Shown here: positions 45,746-56,323 of the stretch, piece by piece | Numbering within the stretch: position 1 is the stretch's first letter | How the letters are laid out: each line of letters opens with the position of its first letter | Source: Stereocaulon alpinum | Lineage: Eukaryota > Ascomycota > Lecanoromycetes > Lecanorales > Stereocaulaceae | Length of the DNA stretch: 64,000 bases | Reading direction: 5' to 3' | NCBI GenBank assembly: GCA_018257865.1 | Contig: JAEUBA010000001.1 | Location: forward strand, 620,001 to 684,000 | Notes under the pieces: model-generated | The model's input: the letters and a program-made list of their open reading frames with translations, nothing else | What the model was told of the DNA's origin: nothing | Databases searched by the model: none | Translations under genes and position numbers: made by a program

Positions 45746-46441
45746 ATGTCTAGCTCTACGACCAATTCCTGCATCCTCCAGGGCACCGGCTGTTCCTCAC
45801 CTACCAATCTGCCCGAATTCATCGACACCAGTGCCTGCCTCTGCGGCCTCGTGAAATCAGCATCCTCCCTCCCAGACAACGGTCAACAGATTCAATACTG
45901 GCGATGTATCGGCGACGCTTCAGCTGATGTCACCCATGGCGGTAACGGCAAATGGTATAACACAAGCTTGCCGAGCCAGGAGCTATCAGCAATCGCCCAG
46001 CCTCAGAACTGGGGAGACAATCCACCAAATACAACCGTGGCGTATGTCTTGGTGAACACCAACGGCCAAGCTACCTACCAGCCTTTGGGTTCCGGAGCAT
46101 CTCCCGAGTTAATTGGGGCCGATTCGGGTTGCACTGGAAAAAATGATACTACACTGTCAGGGACGTTCTACTCCAAAGGCAAAGGAGCTTCCAAGTCAGG
46201 ATCCAGTTCTTCCTCCTCTGCGTCCAGTGCTACTAGTTCCGAAGCCACGTCAGCATCTAGGACAGCGAGCACAACAACGGCCCCCTCATCTACAGCAACC
46301 GCGACATCTACCGGATCAACATCAACAACTGGTACCGCTGCACCACAGGGAACCTCATCAGCTGCAGCAAATCATGTCTCCTTGAGGTCTATCGCCCTTG
46401 TTGGTATGATCCTTGCGCCTCTAGCATCATTCCTATTGTAA
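45746..46441 (+). CDS. Ser/Thr-rich GPI-type cell-surface protein, signal peptide not seen
   Basis: Single exon, 231 residues. The N-terminal ~150 residues are Cys-containing and look extracellular (CILQGTGCSSP, SACLCGLVKSASSLP, IQYWRCIGDASADVTHGGNG, WGDNPPNTTVAYVLVNTNGQ). A ~60-residue Ser/Thr/Ala-rich stalk follows, then a C-terminal hydrophobic tail (IALVGMILAPLASFLL) of GPI-anchor type. Such proteins are cell-wall or membrane surface proteins in fungi. What is odd is that the N-terminus is polar with no signal peptide. An in-frame TAG at 45708 and the nearby TATA box argue against a simple extension; a spliced 5' exon is still possible. No enzyme domain is recognised. Confidence 0.65.
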   Translation: MSSSTTNSCILQGTGCSSPTNLPEFIDTSACLCGLVKSASSLPDNGQQIQYWRCIGDASADVTHGGNGKWYNTSLPSQELSAIAQPQNWGDNPPNTTVAYVLVNTNGQATYQPLGSGASPELIGADSGCTGKNDTTLSGTFYSKGKGASKSGSSSSSSASSATSSEATSASRTASTTTAPSSTATATSTGSTSTTGTAAPQGTSSAAANHVSLRSIALVGMILAPLASFLL

Positions 46442-47934
46442 TGTCCCAAGAAGGGAAGGTTCCCTGTCTACCCAAAAAAAAATGGTTTGACGAACACAAA
46501 GCTTAAGCATGTAAGGGCTGGGCATTGCCAAAAGGATTGGAGGCTACAACAGTTACTGATTTTGTGCATGTGATCCCCATGCCATTGCCAAGGTCACGAC
46601 GTTGCGTCTATCGGTTGTTAGCATTTTAGCGTGGCGAGTTGAAAATGTATTGTATCTGTATATAAGAAAGGAAGCCTGGGGCATAACAAGGCCAGGCTTC
46701 GTATGCATACTCATCGGACACACTTTCACATCACTGCTTCGCTGTTTCATGGGATACGTCCTGCAAAGAAGTGTACCTATGGGCTCATCTATCTTGCACG
46801 TTCAGGGTTGCTGAGTCGTGAAGTAGAGCCTTCCGGCAGAGAATACTTTCACACGAGCATGGATTCTGTTCCTCTCACCTGTCACCTTGCAGTCAAGCAG
46901 ACTATATAATAGGCTGAGGTTAGGCACTTGCTAGAAGCATTGGAAGTGACAAAGTCGAATCATTGACCTATGGCGAACAATTGGCGCGGGAGTGCGGATC
47001 TTCACGCGTGGTGCTGGCGAATCACAACCCCTGGCACCATGATCATATTTCTACCCTTCTCTTCATCGCTATCCAAATTGAGAAGAGTCTCGGGTAATAC
47101 TACTCCTACTTCCAACGCCCTTGCATGAATCGCTCTATGCATTTGGAAGCATAACCGTTGGACAAGGAGGGTGCATGTAGGGTCCACCAATCGAATTAAC
47201 GGCCGCAGATTTCAAGCCAACGTACTTGCATCAGTCTTGAAAAGTCTAAAGTCTTCCTGCACCAGGTCCTGCCTTGTTCGCATTGCATTCAAAATTACAT
47301 CTACATATGGATTGCTCAATCCAGGAATACTCGTGGTTGTGTGCGCTTCTACAAAATATACTTGATACGGTTACTGGGTCGCGTGAGGCCTGACAGGCCA
47401 TATCGGTTTGTCGCGAACAACCGCCGCCGGTGTTTCGAAACTTTCGCCTATCTGCTTTTACTGGATTAGTCGTTAGTCGACGTAAAAGTTGATATCATGC
47501 AGCAGAAAGCCACGTTATATGCATGGACCTACCAATAGTGCCGCAATCTAGAAGCTTGACAGCCACCATGTCCATCATCTGCATTTGAACAATGAAGCTT
47601 TGGCTACTTCTATGCGACGAATTCTATGGCTTTTCAGGAGTGAATCGTCCAAGAAGAGCATAGGCTGTCTCTCGTCAGTCACCGTTCAAGCAAGGTTACT
47701 GACCGATTATCGCCGTCTCGCGCATTGTCGACGCTCCAAGTCTGTAGCTACCTGCAGGTGCAGGAGTAAGAAGACAATGGGGCTCCCCAACGTCTGCAGA
47801 ACCCCACTCATGTACTCCCATCACGATACGATCTGCGATCCCTGGAACTTTCGACCCTTTAACAGAAGATATAGTACCTGCCCTGAGTCTCAAGACAGGT
47901 CTTCCGGACGTATGCCAGTGATCACTACCAGGTT
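46442..47934. other. Long intergenic region
   Basis: 1493 nt. Contains an A9 run near 46475 just after the previous stop. Open frames are short and without recognisable similarity. Nothing else supported. Confidence 0.4.
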
Positions 47935-49183
47935 ATGGCGGAACCCCAGTCAGCGCTCGCGCCTGCACCTTGCAGCGATAATAATGGACCCATGATACTC
48001 ATCGTGACCTATATACTTCTGTCGATAGCGATCTTAGCGGTGGTATTACGGCTGTGTCTTCGATCGAGTCTCAGGCACGGAGTCAGCTCCGATGACTACA
48101 CAATTGCTGCAAGCTTGGTGGGTCTTCATCGAGATAATTCCGATCAGGTCAAGGCTGATCACCTACCAGATTGTTGCAATAGTAGGAGTCGGCTGCCTAA
48201 CAAAACTCGTCCACGAAGGAATGGGAAGGCACATATACTGCCTTCGCCCTACACAGCAACTGCAAGCCCTCAAATGGAGCGTAGTATCCCAAATCTTCAA
48301 CATAATCGGGATCGGCCTCTGCAAGATCTCCGTCTGCCTCTGCGTCCTACGCATTATTGATCGCGGCCGCACAGGCCTAGCAGCCTTCCTCTGGATCGTC
48401 ATCGCCTTCACCGCGGCCTCCCACCTCGCACAAGTCATCCTATTCCTCGTCCAATGCAGGCCCATGGCCGCAATCTGGACCCCAAGTATCCGAGGAAAAT
48501 GCTTCTCACCACATATCACCTATCTAGCCGGCTACATCGGTTTCGGCCTCGACGGCTTTACAGATTTAATCTGCGCTGGCATCCCCATATTCATCTTACA
48601 CCGCCTACAAATGAGCACACGTACTAAATGGGCGCTCTGCCTACTTATGGGCCTGGGATCCCTAACCGTAGGCTGCGCGATTGCAAAAGCCGTAACCCTA
48701 GAAGGCGTCTTCGCAACCGACTTCACCTGGTACCTTTGGAAACCAGCAATATGCACAATAATCGAGCACCTAGCAGGAATAACCCTCGTCTCCCTCCCCG
48801 CCCTAAAACCGCTCCTCAGCAAATTCCTCGCCCTCTCAAATCTATCAAGTTCCAGCTGGGGCAACACAGGCAGCAATACCCGCCGCTCCAACAACAGACC
48901 CTACTACCCCCGCTGGCCTGGCAACAACAGAGGTGGAGGTAGTGCTGGTGCTTCTTCCGGGGATACATATGCGCTCGAGAAAGGTCTGAAGAGCAGCGAT
49001 AGTGGCGGAGGAGGAACCAGCTATGCGAATACGATTGTCAAGACGACGGATTTTAGATTGGGCAGTGAGCATACTAGTCAGATTAGCCAGCATTTGGATG
49101 TGGATGATTACTGGCCGTTGCCGCCGAGTTCGAGTACTGCTACTACGACCGCGGAACGGGCAGAGAGGAGTATTGTTTGGTGA
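47935..49183 (+). CDS. Fungal rhodopsin-domain (Pth11/SAT4-type) integral membrane protein
   Basis: Two exons, 47935-48117 and 48170-49183; 398 residues. The 52-nt intron has a GTGGGT donor and ACCTACCAG acceptor. Seven hydrophobic segments can be seen, from ILIVTYILLSIAILAVVLRL with the conserved SSDDYTIAAS loop, to KWSVVSQIFNIIGIGLCKIS, AAFLWIVIAFTAASHLAQVI, YLAGYIGFGLDGFTDLICAG, ALCLLMGLGSLTVGCAIAKA and ICTIIEHLAGITLVSLPALK. The CRPMAAIW motif in the loop after the fourth helix is typical. Members include Pth11-like candidate GPCRs, but ligand and function vary. The cytosolic tail is Gly/Ser-rich. The core is C-rich and the tail G-rich on the coding strand. Confidence 0.82.
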
Positions 49184-49740
49184 GCGTTGTATGATTGTGA
49201 TTCGTTAGAGGGAAATAGATGTGATATCATATACATATAGAGCTTTAGACGGTGGGATTAGATGGTGCTTAGAGTGGCGTTGTGGATTGGATAAAAGGAG
49301 GGGATACGAGCATATATGTGGCGAACAACTATATTGTATCTTTATGGGTTTTGAATTAATTATTACGCTTCTAATCTATGTGTTGCGATTTACATTGTTG
49401 TTCGAGGGGACCTATCTCACGGCGAATATCTAATGGTAGTATCTGATTGGTGTTCGACCCCTGCAAGGCTGTGTGGCCAATGGAGGGCCACGAATAAATA
49501 TGGTCCCACGATGGGCCTGGTAGGTCTCACATCTTTTGATCTCGAAGCTTATGATTTCGACGACCTTTGTATCTTTCTCCATCGATATCATATCTCTGTT
49601 TCTCTATTCAACGTTTTCGACCCTACCCATCAATCCCCCATGCAGTTATCTAGCCACATGTGTGCGTCCTCTTCATCCCCTCGAGCCTACGAGACCCCAT
49701 TAATAACTCAAATGCAATTGTTGGGAACTCAAGAGAACCA
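49184..49740. other. Flank between the rhodopsin-domain gene and the repeat tract
   Basis: 557 nt. An open frame starting at 49433 runs into the repeat tract and ends at 49906, but I do not accept it as a gene on present evidence. Confidence 0.4.
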
Positions 49741-51700
49741 CTTGACAAAGCCCATAGAAAGATTCGAGAAGTCATGCATCAGCCTACAAAACAAAAGTCG
49801 CACCCGACTCTACCCAAAGATTCCTTACAGCGATGAAGATACACCGCGACCTAACAGACCTTTCAAGACCTTCGCTACGACTGAAGCGAAGCTACCAAAA
49901 AGTTGACAGAATGATTCAATGAAGTTGGTCACGAAAGAAGAACTTATAAATCGGGCTAGAACAATCGCGCCCTCCCCAGCCCCTTCAACAATTCAAAACA
50001 CATCCCTACAACCCAAATAAAGCCGCCAAAGTAACGATACAATGACTCAACAGACCCTGCTGAAGGAAGTCGACAACTGTGCACCGACCTACAACAATAG
50101 CATCCCAATTCCAGGACTTCTTGACAGCGATGCCTTTACAGCGATGCCTTTACCGCAATAGCCCTATACAGAATGACCTAGCAAACGTCCCCAGACGCTC
50201 ATTTACATCTCAAAAGAAGCTACGAAAAAGTCGACGAGCCGAATTGACAGCGCTCGTTGAACGATATGGGACTATATGCACAAGGCTACAACAATCGCGC
50301 CCGAAGTCTACCTTCAACATTCCTTATAGCGACGATCACATACGCCCACATGGCAGACGTTTCAAGAAGCTCGTCCACATCTCGAATATACCTACTAAAG
50401 CCTCGATAGCGCGAACTCAACGGACCTCGTTGAAGGAAACAGGATAGGGAATCATGCATCAACACACAATACAATAATCGCGCTCATATTCCTACCCAAG
50501 GACTCCTCTCCAGCGATGCCTGCATACACCACGACCTAGCAGAGATACCAAGCCGCTCGTTTAAAAACTGAACGCAGCGGCAAAAGAGTAGATAGAATGA
50601 TTCAATGAAGAGTGATCGAGAGAAAATGGGAATCTATACGGTACTACAGACCACATCAATAACGCCATCTTCGATCCCCTTGACAGTGCAGGACCCTCTG
50701 GTACAACATCAGGCAAGCCGCCAAAACAACCCACAGAACAATTGATGAAAAACTCGCAGGATAGACTGCAAACCAAAGCATCAACCTACAACAATGGCGC
50801 CCGAGTCTAGAAGACTCCCTCACAGCAATACTCGTACTCGCTAGCCTCTTCGACGATCCAAAAACACTCCTTTCCCAACCTATACGAAGCCGCCGAAGAG
50901 TCAACGATAAGACATGACGAAGCTCGTTAGAGGAGATCGGGATACAGACATCAGCCTACAACATAAAGAATCGCGCCCGACTTCTACCCTCAGACTTCCC
51001 CTCCGACAATCATCCTACAAAGCACTCTCTAGCGACACCACCGTTAGGATAGCCAAGCCCAGCGACGAGATACGCGTCTGTCAAGCACCTCACATGACAT
51101 TCAAAACGCTCTCAATATTCCATCTGCGGAAACTTAGGACCGATGATGTGCGCAGCCACGCGGATTAAACAAGCGGCGTCGTAATGCTTACAAGATAGAA
51201 GAACAGAAGCGGCTTCCAAAAGAAAACAAAAGACTTGTCGCCCGAAAAGACAAGGGACAAGACAAGAGGAGCTCTCGAGGTGCTGAAAATATAGAACATG
51301 TTGAGATGGGAGGGGACACTGCGCGACCGATGAATACCTATTCACCAGAGGGCTAAGGAAGCATCATCGCTCTATACATACCGATCACGAGGAATCAGTG
51401 CAGACGATGTAAATGGGAAGCTTCTCCACTTCCTGACACAGACACATACATCCCTTGATGCAAAAAGACCTGAGTTTAAAGAAGCCTGCCGACTCCAGAT
51501 CGTACAGTGAGTCAATTGGTAACAAAGCGATGAAGGGGAACGTGGCTGGAGCGCATTGAGCAGACGGAGGGTACGGCATCGAATAAAAGAACATATATGG
51601 CAAGAGCTAGATACTATCGGGGTACTGCCATGATGATATTGTGCGTGGGCTCCTACAACAATCGCTCCGTGGCTTCATCACTCATGCTAATAACAAACGC
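49741..51700 (+). repeat. Degenerate tandem-repeat tract with CTACAACAATCGCGCCC core
   Basis: A diverged core like CTACAACAATCGCGCCC recurs near 49781, 49955, 50084, 50283, 50466, 50787, 50953 and 51650. Many spacings are close to 170-200 nt or multiples of about 165. Around the cores other segments recur: CTACCC-AAGATTCCTTACAGCGATG, CACCGCGACCTAGCAGA, and GAATGATTCAATGAAG (49912 and 50594). Translated pieces also resemble each other (KIPYSDEDTPRPNRPFKTF and NIPYSDDHIRPHGRRFKKL), but other copies have stops or shifted frames. No transposase, reverse transcriptase or long terminal repeat is visible. It sits between two convergent genes. Confidence 0.7.
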
Positions 51701-51907
51701 CAGATAATGCTTCCAACACTATGCGACCGTCCAAATCGTATCCTTATGCCCTACCAATGCGACGAACACCAAGATGCAGCAAGAGCAAGGTGCGACACCA
51801 ACAACGCAAAGACGCGGATACACACTGGCACCATAGCGCCAGCTCTTTCTATACCAACAAACAATACCAAGTCGTATCTTACCAGACCATGCTAAACACT
51901 GTTCTAG

Positions 51908-54346
51908 TCAATGACTGATATACTGAAACACAGCACTGACGGCCTTATCCATCGTCTCCTGCCTCAACAGCAAATCTTGAATCTTCCCCAACGCGCCTTC
52001 CTCCCCATCGTTCACAAAATGATTCCATGTACTCGTGTCGCCATACAACATAGCAGGAGCCTTAATAGATTGCTTGCCATCCGGCTTGCACCTCTTACAC
52101 TTGAAGCTATCATGGGTATCGCTCGTTGTGCCGGGCTTGTACTGGAATAACTCTTTGAGCGAGTCAAGAGTAAAATGCCTCTCTACATCTTCGGCCGAGT
52201 CAACGACGCAAGAGGATAGTGATTGTTTGTGAGACTGGCGTTGGAAGATCTTCTCCTCGATCGAGCCGGTCGCAATGAAGCGATAGACGAAGCAGTCTTT
52301 CTTTTGCCCATCACGCCATACTCGAGCCAAGGCTTGCTGGTCGGCTGCTGGGTTCCAGTCGGGGTCAAAGAGAACAAGACGATTGGCACCGATGAGATTA
52401 AGACCGCAGCCTCCAGCTTTGCTGCTGAGCAGGAAGACGAACTCCTCACCCTCTGGGTCATTGAACTTGTCAACAAGCTTCTGTCGTTTGTTGACGTTCA
52501 TGGTGCCGTCGAGGCGAAGACAGCCATAGCCACGACTGCGACACAGCTTGTCGAATATATCAAGAGTTTGGGTATAATTGCTGATGAGAACGATCTTGTC
52601 ATTGGTGTCTTGCCGAATTCGAGCGAGCATACGGTCGAGGACTTGCATCTTGCCCGAATACCACGGCTTTACGTCTCGATCCCTTCCTCGGGCGTCTTTG
52701 GGGACATAGTCGTCTGGGAAGAATCGCTCGCAGCCGGGGAGGTCATCGGCAAGATTCAAGAGATCCGGGTGATTGCATAGCTTCTTAAGCATCCCGATAG
52801 CTTTCAGCGGCTGGCTACCTTTCCCTCGAAGGAGACTCTTGATCTCCGGACTTTGGATGAAGTAGTTGTAAAGGTCGAGTTGAAATGGTGCAAGATTACA
52901 GAAAACAACATGTTCATACTTGACGGGCAGATACTTGGATAGGATGTCGTTAGTACGGCGGATAATAAATTTGTTCACAAGAGTTAGAAGCTCTGCAAGA
53001 CGTTCGTTGCCTTTTTGTTGATCTGCGTCTGTGCCTGCAGCATCGCGTCCCCGAAGGATCGGTAGCTCATACTGTTTCCTGAATTCGGCGCGTGTTCCCA
53101 ACAAATTAGGATTTGCAAAGTTGAGAAGCGAGAAGTACTCCATCAAATCGTTCTGGATAGGCGTTCCAGATAGGATGACCCTGCGGTCGACATTGAGTCC
53201 GTTGAGTGCAGTGAAAGTTTGGCTCTCGCCATTTTTCAGCCGATGTCCCTCATCGCATAGGAGTAAACCAATGACCGTGTTCGAGAGTGTGTCAACGTTC
53301 AAGCGAAGCGTTTCGTAAGAGACGATTAGTACAGGTCGTACGACTGCTCGACCACTAGAAATGGACCACTGTTTGAGCTGCTGTGTAAGCTCGTCTTTCG
53401 AAGCCTTGCCATCGACAGCGAATGGCGTAACAGCATCTTTTCCAAGCCACTTGACAAGCTCGTTGGCCCAGTTCCGGACCAAACTTGACGGGCAGGCTAT
53501 GACACACTTCTGGATCGTAGATTTGCCAGCCTCAGGCGATTGCTTTAGGAGTGTCCACATCAATGCAATACATTGCAAAGTCTTGCCCAGTCCCATTTCA
53601 TCTGCCATTATACAGCCATTGGCTTTCTGATCAATCAACCCGGTAACACATCTGTATAGAAACTTCACGCCTTCGACTTGATGAGGTCTCAGAACCTTTG
53701 CTAGCCTTGGATCGATGACCACAGGGACCTTTGGGTGGTCATCAACCTGTTTCTTCAAGCCTAGTATATCTGCTAAGCTCCTATGCATGATTGGAACGTC
53801 GAGCTTCGGCTTGTCCTCCTCTTGGCTCATCTTAAGTACCTCTTCTGTTGTAGTAGGCTTGTCGTCGATAGTAGGGTCGAACAGGACGATGGCAAATTCC
53901 CCACTGGGATCGTGTAGAGGTTTCGCAACGAACACCGCTCCCTTCCGCATTCCCAGCGTTGGTGCTGGTCGGAATGGGTTGTAGCCTCCAGCATTTTTGT
54001 TTATCAATGGCACTGCGAAGCGCTGGCGAAACAATGTCTCCTTATCCTTCACCTTGAAAATTGGGAACTTGTTGGCGTCTCGATTGGCTAGGGCAAGGCG
54101 GTCCTCGTTCGTGTATGGCTTGTCTCCATCCTCAATGCTGCCGTCTGCATCTGCATAGCTGATCTTTCTCTTTTTTCTCGCTGGCTTCTCGGAAGCTCGA
54201 GTTGGTGTGGCACTGCCAGGGCATCGGAACGGCTTGATAAGTCGATCTATCGATTGTGGTCCACCTCCATAGAGGCGTGATGCTTTTTGGGCCATAGGTG
54301 TATTTTCTTTGTCAGCGAAAGGGTCAAGGGTCAAGGGTCTATGCAT
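51908..54346 (-). CDS. RAD54: RAD54, homologous-recombination SNF2 translocase
   Basis: Single exon, 812 residues, ATG 54346. Snf2 helicase motifs are complete: Walker A in MADEMGLGKTLQCIALMW (about residues 248-265), motif II CDEGHRLKNGE (DEGH, about 364), ILSGTPIQNDLMEYFSLLNF, and in the second lobe LISNYTQTLDIFDKLCRSRG, LLSSKAGGCGLNLIGANRLV and DPDWNPAADQQALARVWRDG. The C-terminus has HKQSLSSCVVD. The N-terminal ~200 residues are the Rad51-interacting and DNA-binding region. Rad54 moves along DNA, stimulates strand exchange by Rad51 and removes Rad51 from heteroduplex DNA. The length is close to that of other ascomycete Rad54. Confidence 0.96.
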   Translation of the reverse strand: MHRPLTLDPFADKENTPMAQKASRLYGGGPQSIDRLIKPFRCPGSATPTRASEKPARKKRKISYADADGSIEDGDKPYTNEDRLALANRDANKFPIFKVKDKETLFRQRFAVPLINKNAGGYNPFRPAPTLGMRKGAVFVAKPLHDPSGEFAIVLFDPTIDDKPTTTEEVLKMSQEEDKPKLDVPIMHRSLADILGLKKQVDDHPKVPVVIDPRLAKVLRPHQVEGVKFLYRCVTGLIDQKANGCIMADEMGLGKTLQCIALMWTLLKQSPEAGKSTIQKCVIACPSSLVRNWANELVKWLGKDAVTPFAVDGKASKDELTQQLKQWSISSGRAVVRPVLIVSYETLRLNVDTLSNTVIGLLLCDEGHRLKNGESQTFTALNGLNVDRRVILSGTPIQNDLMEYFSLLNFANPNLLGTRAEFRKQYELPILRGRDAAGTDADQQKGNERLAELLTLVNKFIIRRTNDILSKYLPVKYEHVVFCNLAPFQLDLYNYFIQSPEIKSLLRGKGSQPLKAIGMLKKLCNHPDLLNLADDLPGCERFFPDDYVPKDARGRDRDVKPWYSGKMQVLDRMLARIRQDTNDKIVLISNYTQTLDIFDKLCRSRGYGCLRLDGTMNVNKRQKLVDKFNDPEGEEFVFLLSSKAGGCGLNLIGANRLVLFDPDWNPAADQQALARVWRDGQKKDCFVYRFIATGSIEEKIFQRQSHKQSLSSCVVDSAEDVERHFTLDSLKELFQYKPGTTSDTHDSFKCKRCKPDGKQSIKAPAMLYGDTSTWNHFVNDGEEGALGKIQDLLLRQETMDKAVSAVFQYISH

Positions 54347-55207
54347 TGACGCGGACTTCCTTCGCGCTTTAAGTACCGTGCTCCAAAGGTGGTTGTCGAC
54401 TTATCTAGTGATTCGGTCGGCGTGAAAACGCGTCTCAGGATTGCCACTGAAACGCGATTTACGCTAGTCGCGAGGTCACGTGCCTCTATCGATCATAGAA
54501 TGTACCACTTCAAAGTCATTCAACTAGGTCTTTTAGAAATTCTGGGTAAGTACTTGGAAAGCTTTCATTGAGACTTTGACCGATTCCTCTCTTTGAACTT
54601 CACGCATGGACGTTTCAGTGTAAAGGCTATGTACCTTGCGGAAGGTGCAGCGCTCTGTCTATCTACCCTTCCCTTCTGAACATTTATGAGATATCTCTAT
54701 AACAATCCTACCACAATTTGCAAGATGTCACATATAGCAATGTCAAGTCATACGTAGCACATGTGCAAATCTTGAAATTTTGCCAGTGAATGATCCTGGA
54801 TATTAAGTCCAAGTAGTAACCCAGAAAGCCAATGCGTTATCTTACCAATTATACTCTTCATCTAATCTTTGGGTGCTTCATTGTTGTATCGTAACCAAAG
54901 TACTCCTTGGCAAGGCTTCAGGCTCTACTCTCAGCCTAAACCTCGTTTCCAGCGCTGTCCATGTATTGAAAGCTTTCCAACTATAATTGATCTTCCATTC
55001 ACAATCATAGAATGCTACTGCGGTAGCATGTCACCTAATCGAAATCATGACTCGCATATAGACACAGTCTACTAGCATTACCAACATGCAAGCACCACTT
55101 GGCGCTTCAGAGAGGACTACACAAGCCATGGTCCAGGTCCAAGCCTTGGTATATGAGATAATTGATCAAGCCATAGCGAAACGATATTAACCAAAGCCAG
55201 TGCATGC
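54347..55207. other. Intergenic region upstream of RAD54
   Basis: About 860 nt with the RAD54 promoter at its left end (-). The rest has only short frames. Confidence 0.4.
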
Positions 55208-55687
55208 ATCAATCAACGACCGTTATCTTCCTCTTCCCCTAACCTGGCGGAACTACGAGGAGCGTCCCACCAAATCTCCTGCAGCTGCACCACCGACTGC
55301 GCCCACAGCGGCAGATGTAACAGTGCGAATCGGGTGCTGCTTTCACCTCCGCCTGCAGCTGCGGCGCTTCATCCTCCTGCAAAACGCCCCTTCAAGGATT
55401 TGGGCCAGACCTTTGGTGCCAGATCCGCAGCCCTTTTCGCCAGTGCCTGCTTCGCCAAACACATGCTTGAGAAGAAGGGGTTTGCCGGCCATCACGATAC
55501 AAGGCCACTACTAGTTGGGACCGTGGACACATTATTCAAGGACGATGCAAGCTACGCTGACGCGAGCAATACAATCTATTGTGAATGGAAAGAGAGACGT
55601 GACAAGGAACTCGAGCGAGCGCGAGCGCGAGGAGGTCGTGCACGCATTGTCTCACTACGGGCTGGTAGTTGGGGAGTACGGACGTGA
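55208..55687 (+). CDS. Unassigned coding-like open frame, start unresolved
   Basis: An open frame on the plus strand runs from about 55208 to TGA 55687 without an ATG near its start. From about 55350 it has protein-like composition and codon use: PPAKRPFKDLGQTFGARSAA, LFASACFAKHMLEKKGFAGH, then RPLLVGTVDTLFKDDASYAD, NTIYCEWKERRDKELERARA. I do not recognise the family. A spliced 5' exon, or a gene fragment, would explain the missing start; an ATG frame at 55086-55190 lies close upstream but I could not join the two. Treat as a candidate only. Confidence 0.35.
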   Translation: MNQRPLSSSSPNLAELRGASHQISCSCTTDCAHSGRCNSANRVLLSPPPAAAALHPPAKRPFKDLGQTFGARSAALFASACFAKHMLEKKGFAGHHDTRPLLVGTVDTLFKDDASYADASNTIYCEWKERRDKELERARARGGRARIVSLRAGSWGVRT

Positions 55688-56323
55688 TATGTGATATCAA
55701 TTTTTCTGTAAGCGACAGTGGTGGCTGGATGGCTGTGTCTGGCATCGTAGAGTTTGTTGGACAGGTGATAATTGGAGGTCCTGGTACTGTTCTAAGTGTG
55801 GAGATGTGCTTAGGTTATGCTGAACTCTTGTAGGGAATGCGCGGGTGTCACCGAGCGTTCAAGGAAAAGCGTACGAAGGAGGTACAGAAGTGAGTCGGCA
55901 CGTTGGTAGGGCTCTGGCTCCGCATGTTGGAGCGGTTTATGATTCTGGTTTGGTGCATTAAAAGGAAGCCTTTCTCAAGCTGTTGTGCTTGTTGTTCAAG
56001 AACCTTTAGTGAGACATGCTGATTAGGAGAGACTGCGCTAGGAGCGTTGGTTAGATAGCCCAAAGGTCTGCGCCGCAGACCTCTCAATTTTCCATTCTGT
56101 GGTTTGAGTAGGGAGCCCCGCAAGGAAGCATATGAAATTTCGCCCGAAACTAAATGAGAGTGGTAGTGTTACAACTTGAAAAACTTCTCCCAGCTGTTCC
56201 ATCATTAGAATCCCTACTTTTTCTTGTAAAGACCAGACCCTAATTTCACCCCATGCTTTTAGATGCAAGGCCACCTTTGCAACTCGAAATGCCGCCGACA
56301 TGCATGCAAGAATGCAAAAGCAT
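55688..56323. other. Convergent intergenic region
   Basis: 636 nt between the candidate frame and the stop of the SR/RRM gene. Nothing supported. Confidence 0.4.

Noticed and set aside
49433..49906. Plus-strand open frame of 157 codons running into the repeats
   Set aside because: Its C-terminal part is one copy of the degenerate repeat; the rest has no similarity I can name, and other repeat copies are frame-broken.
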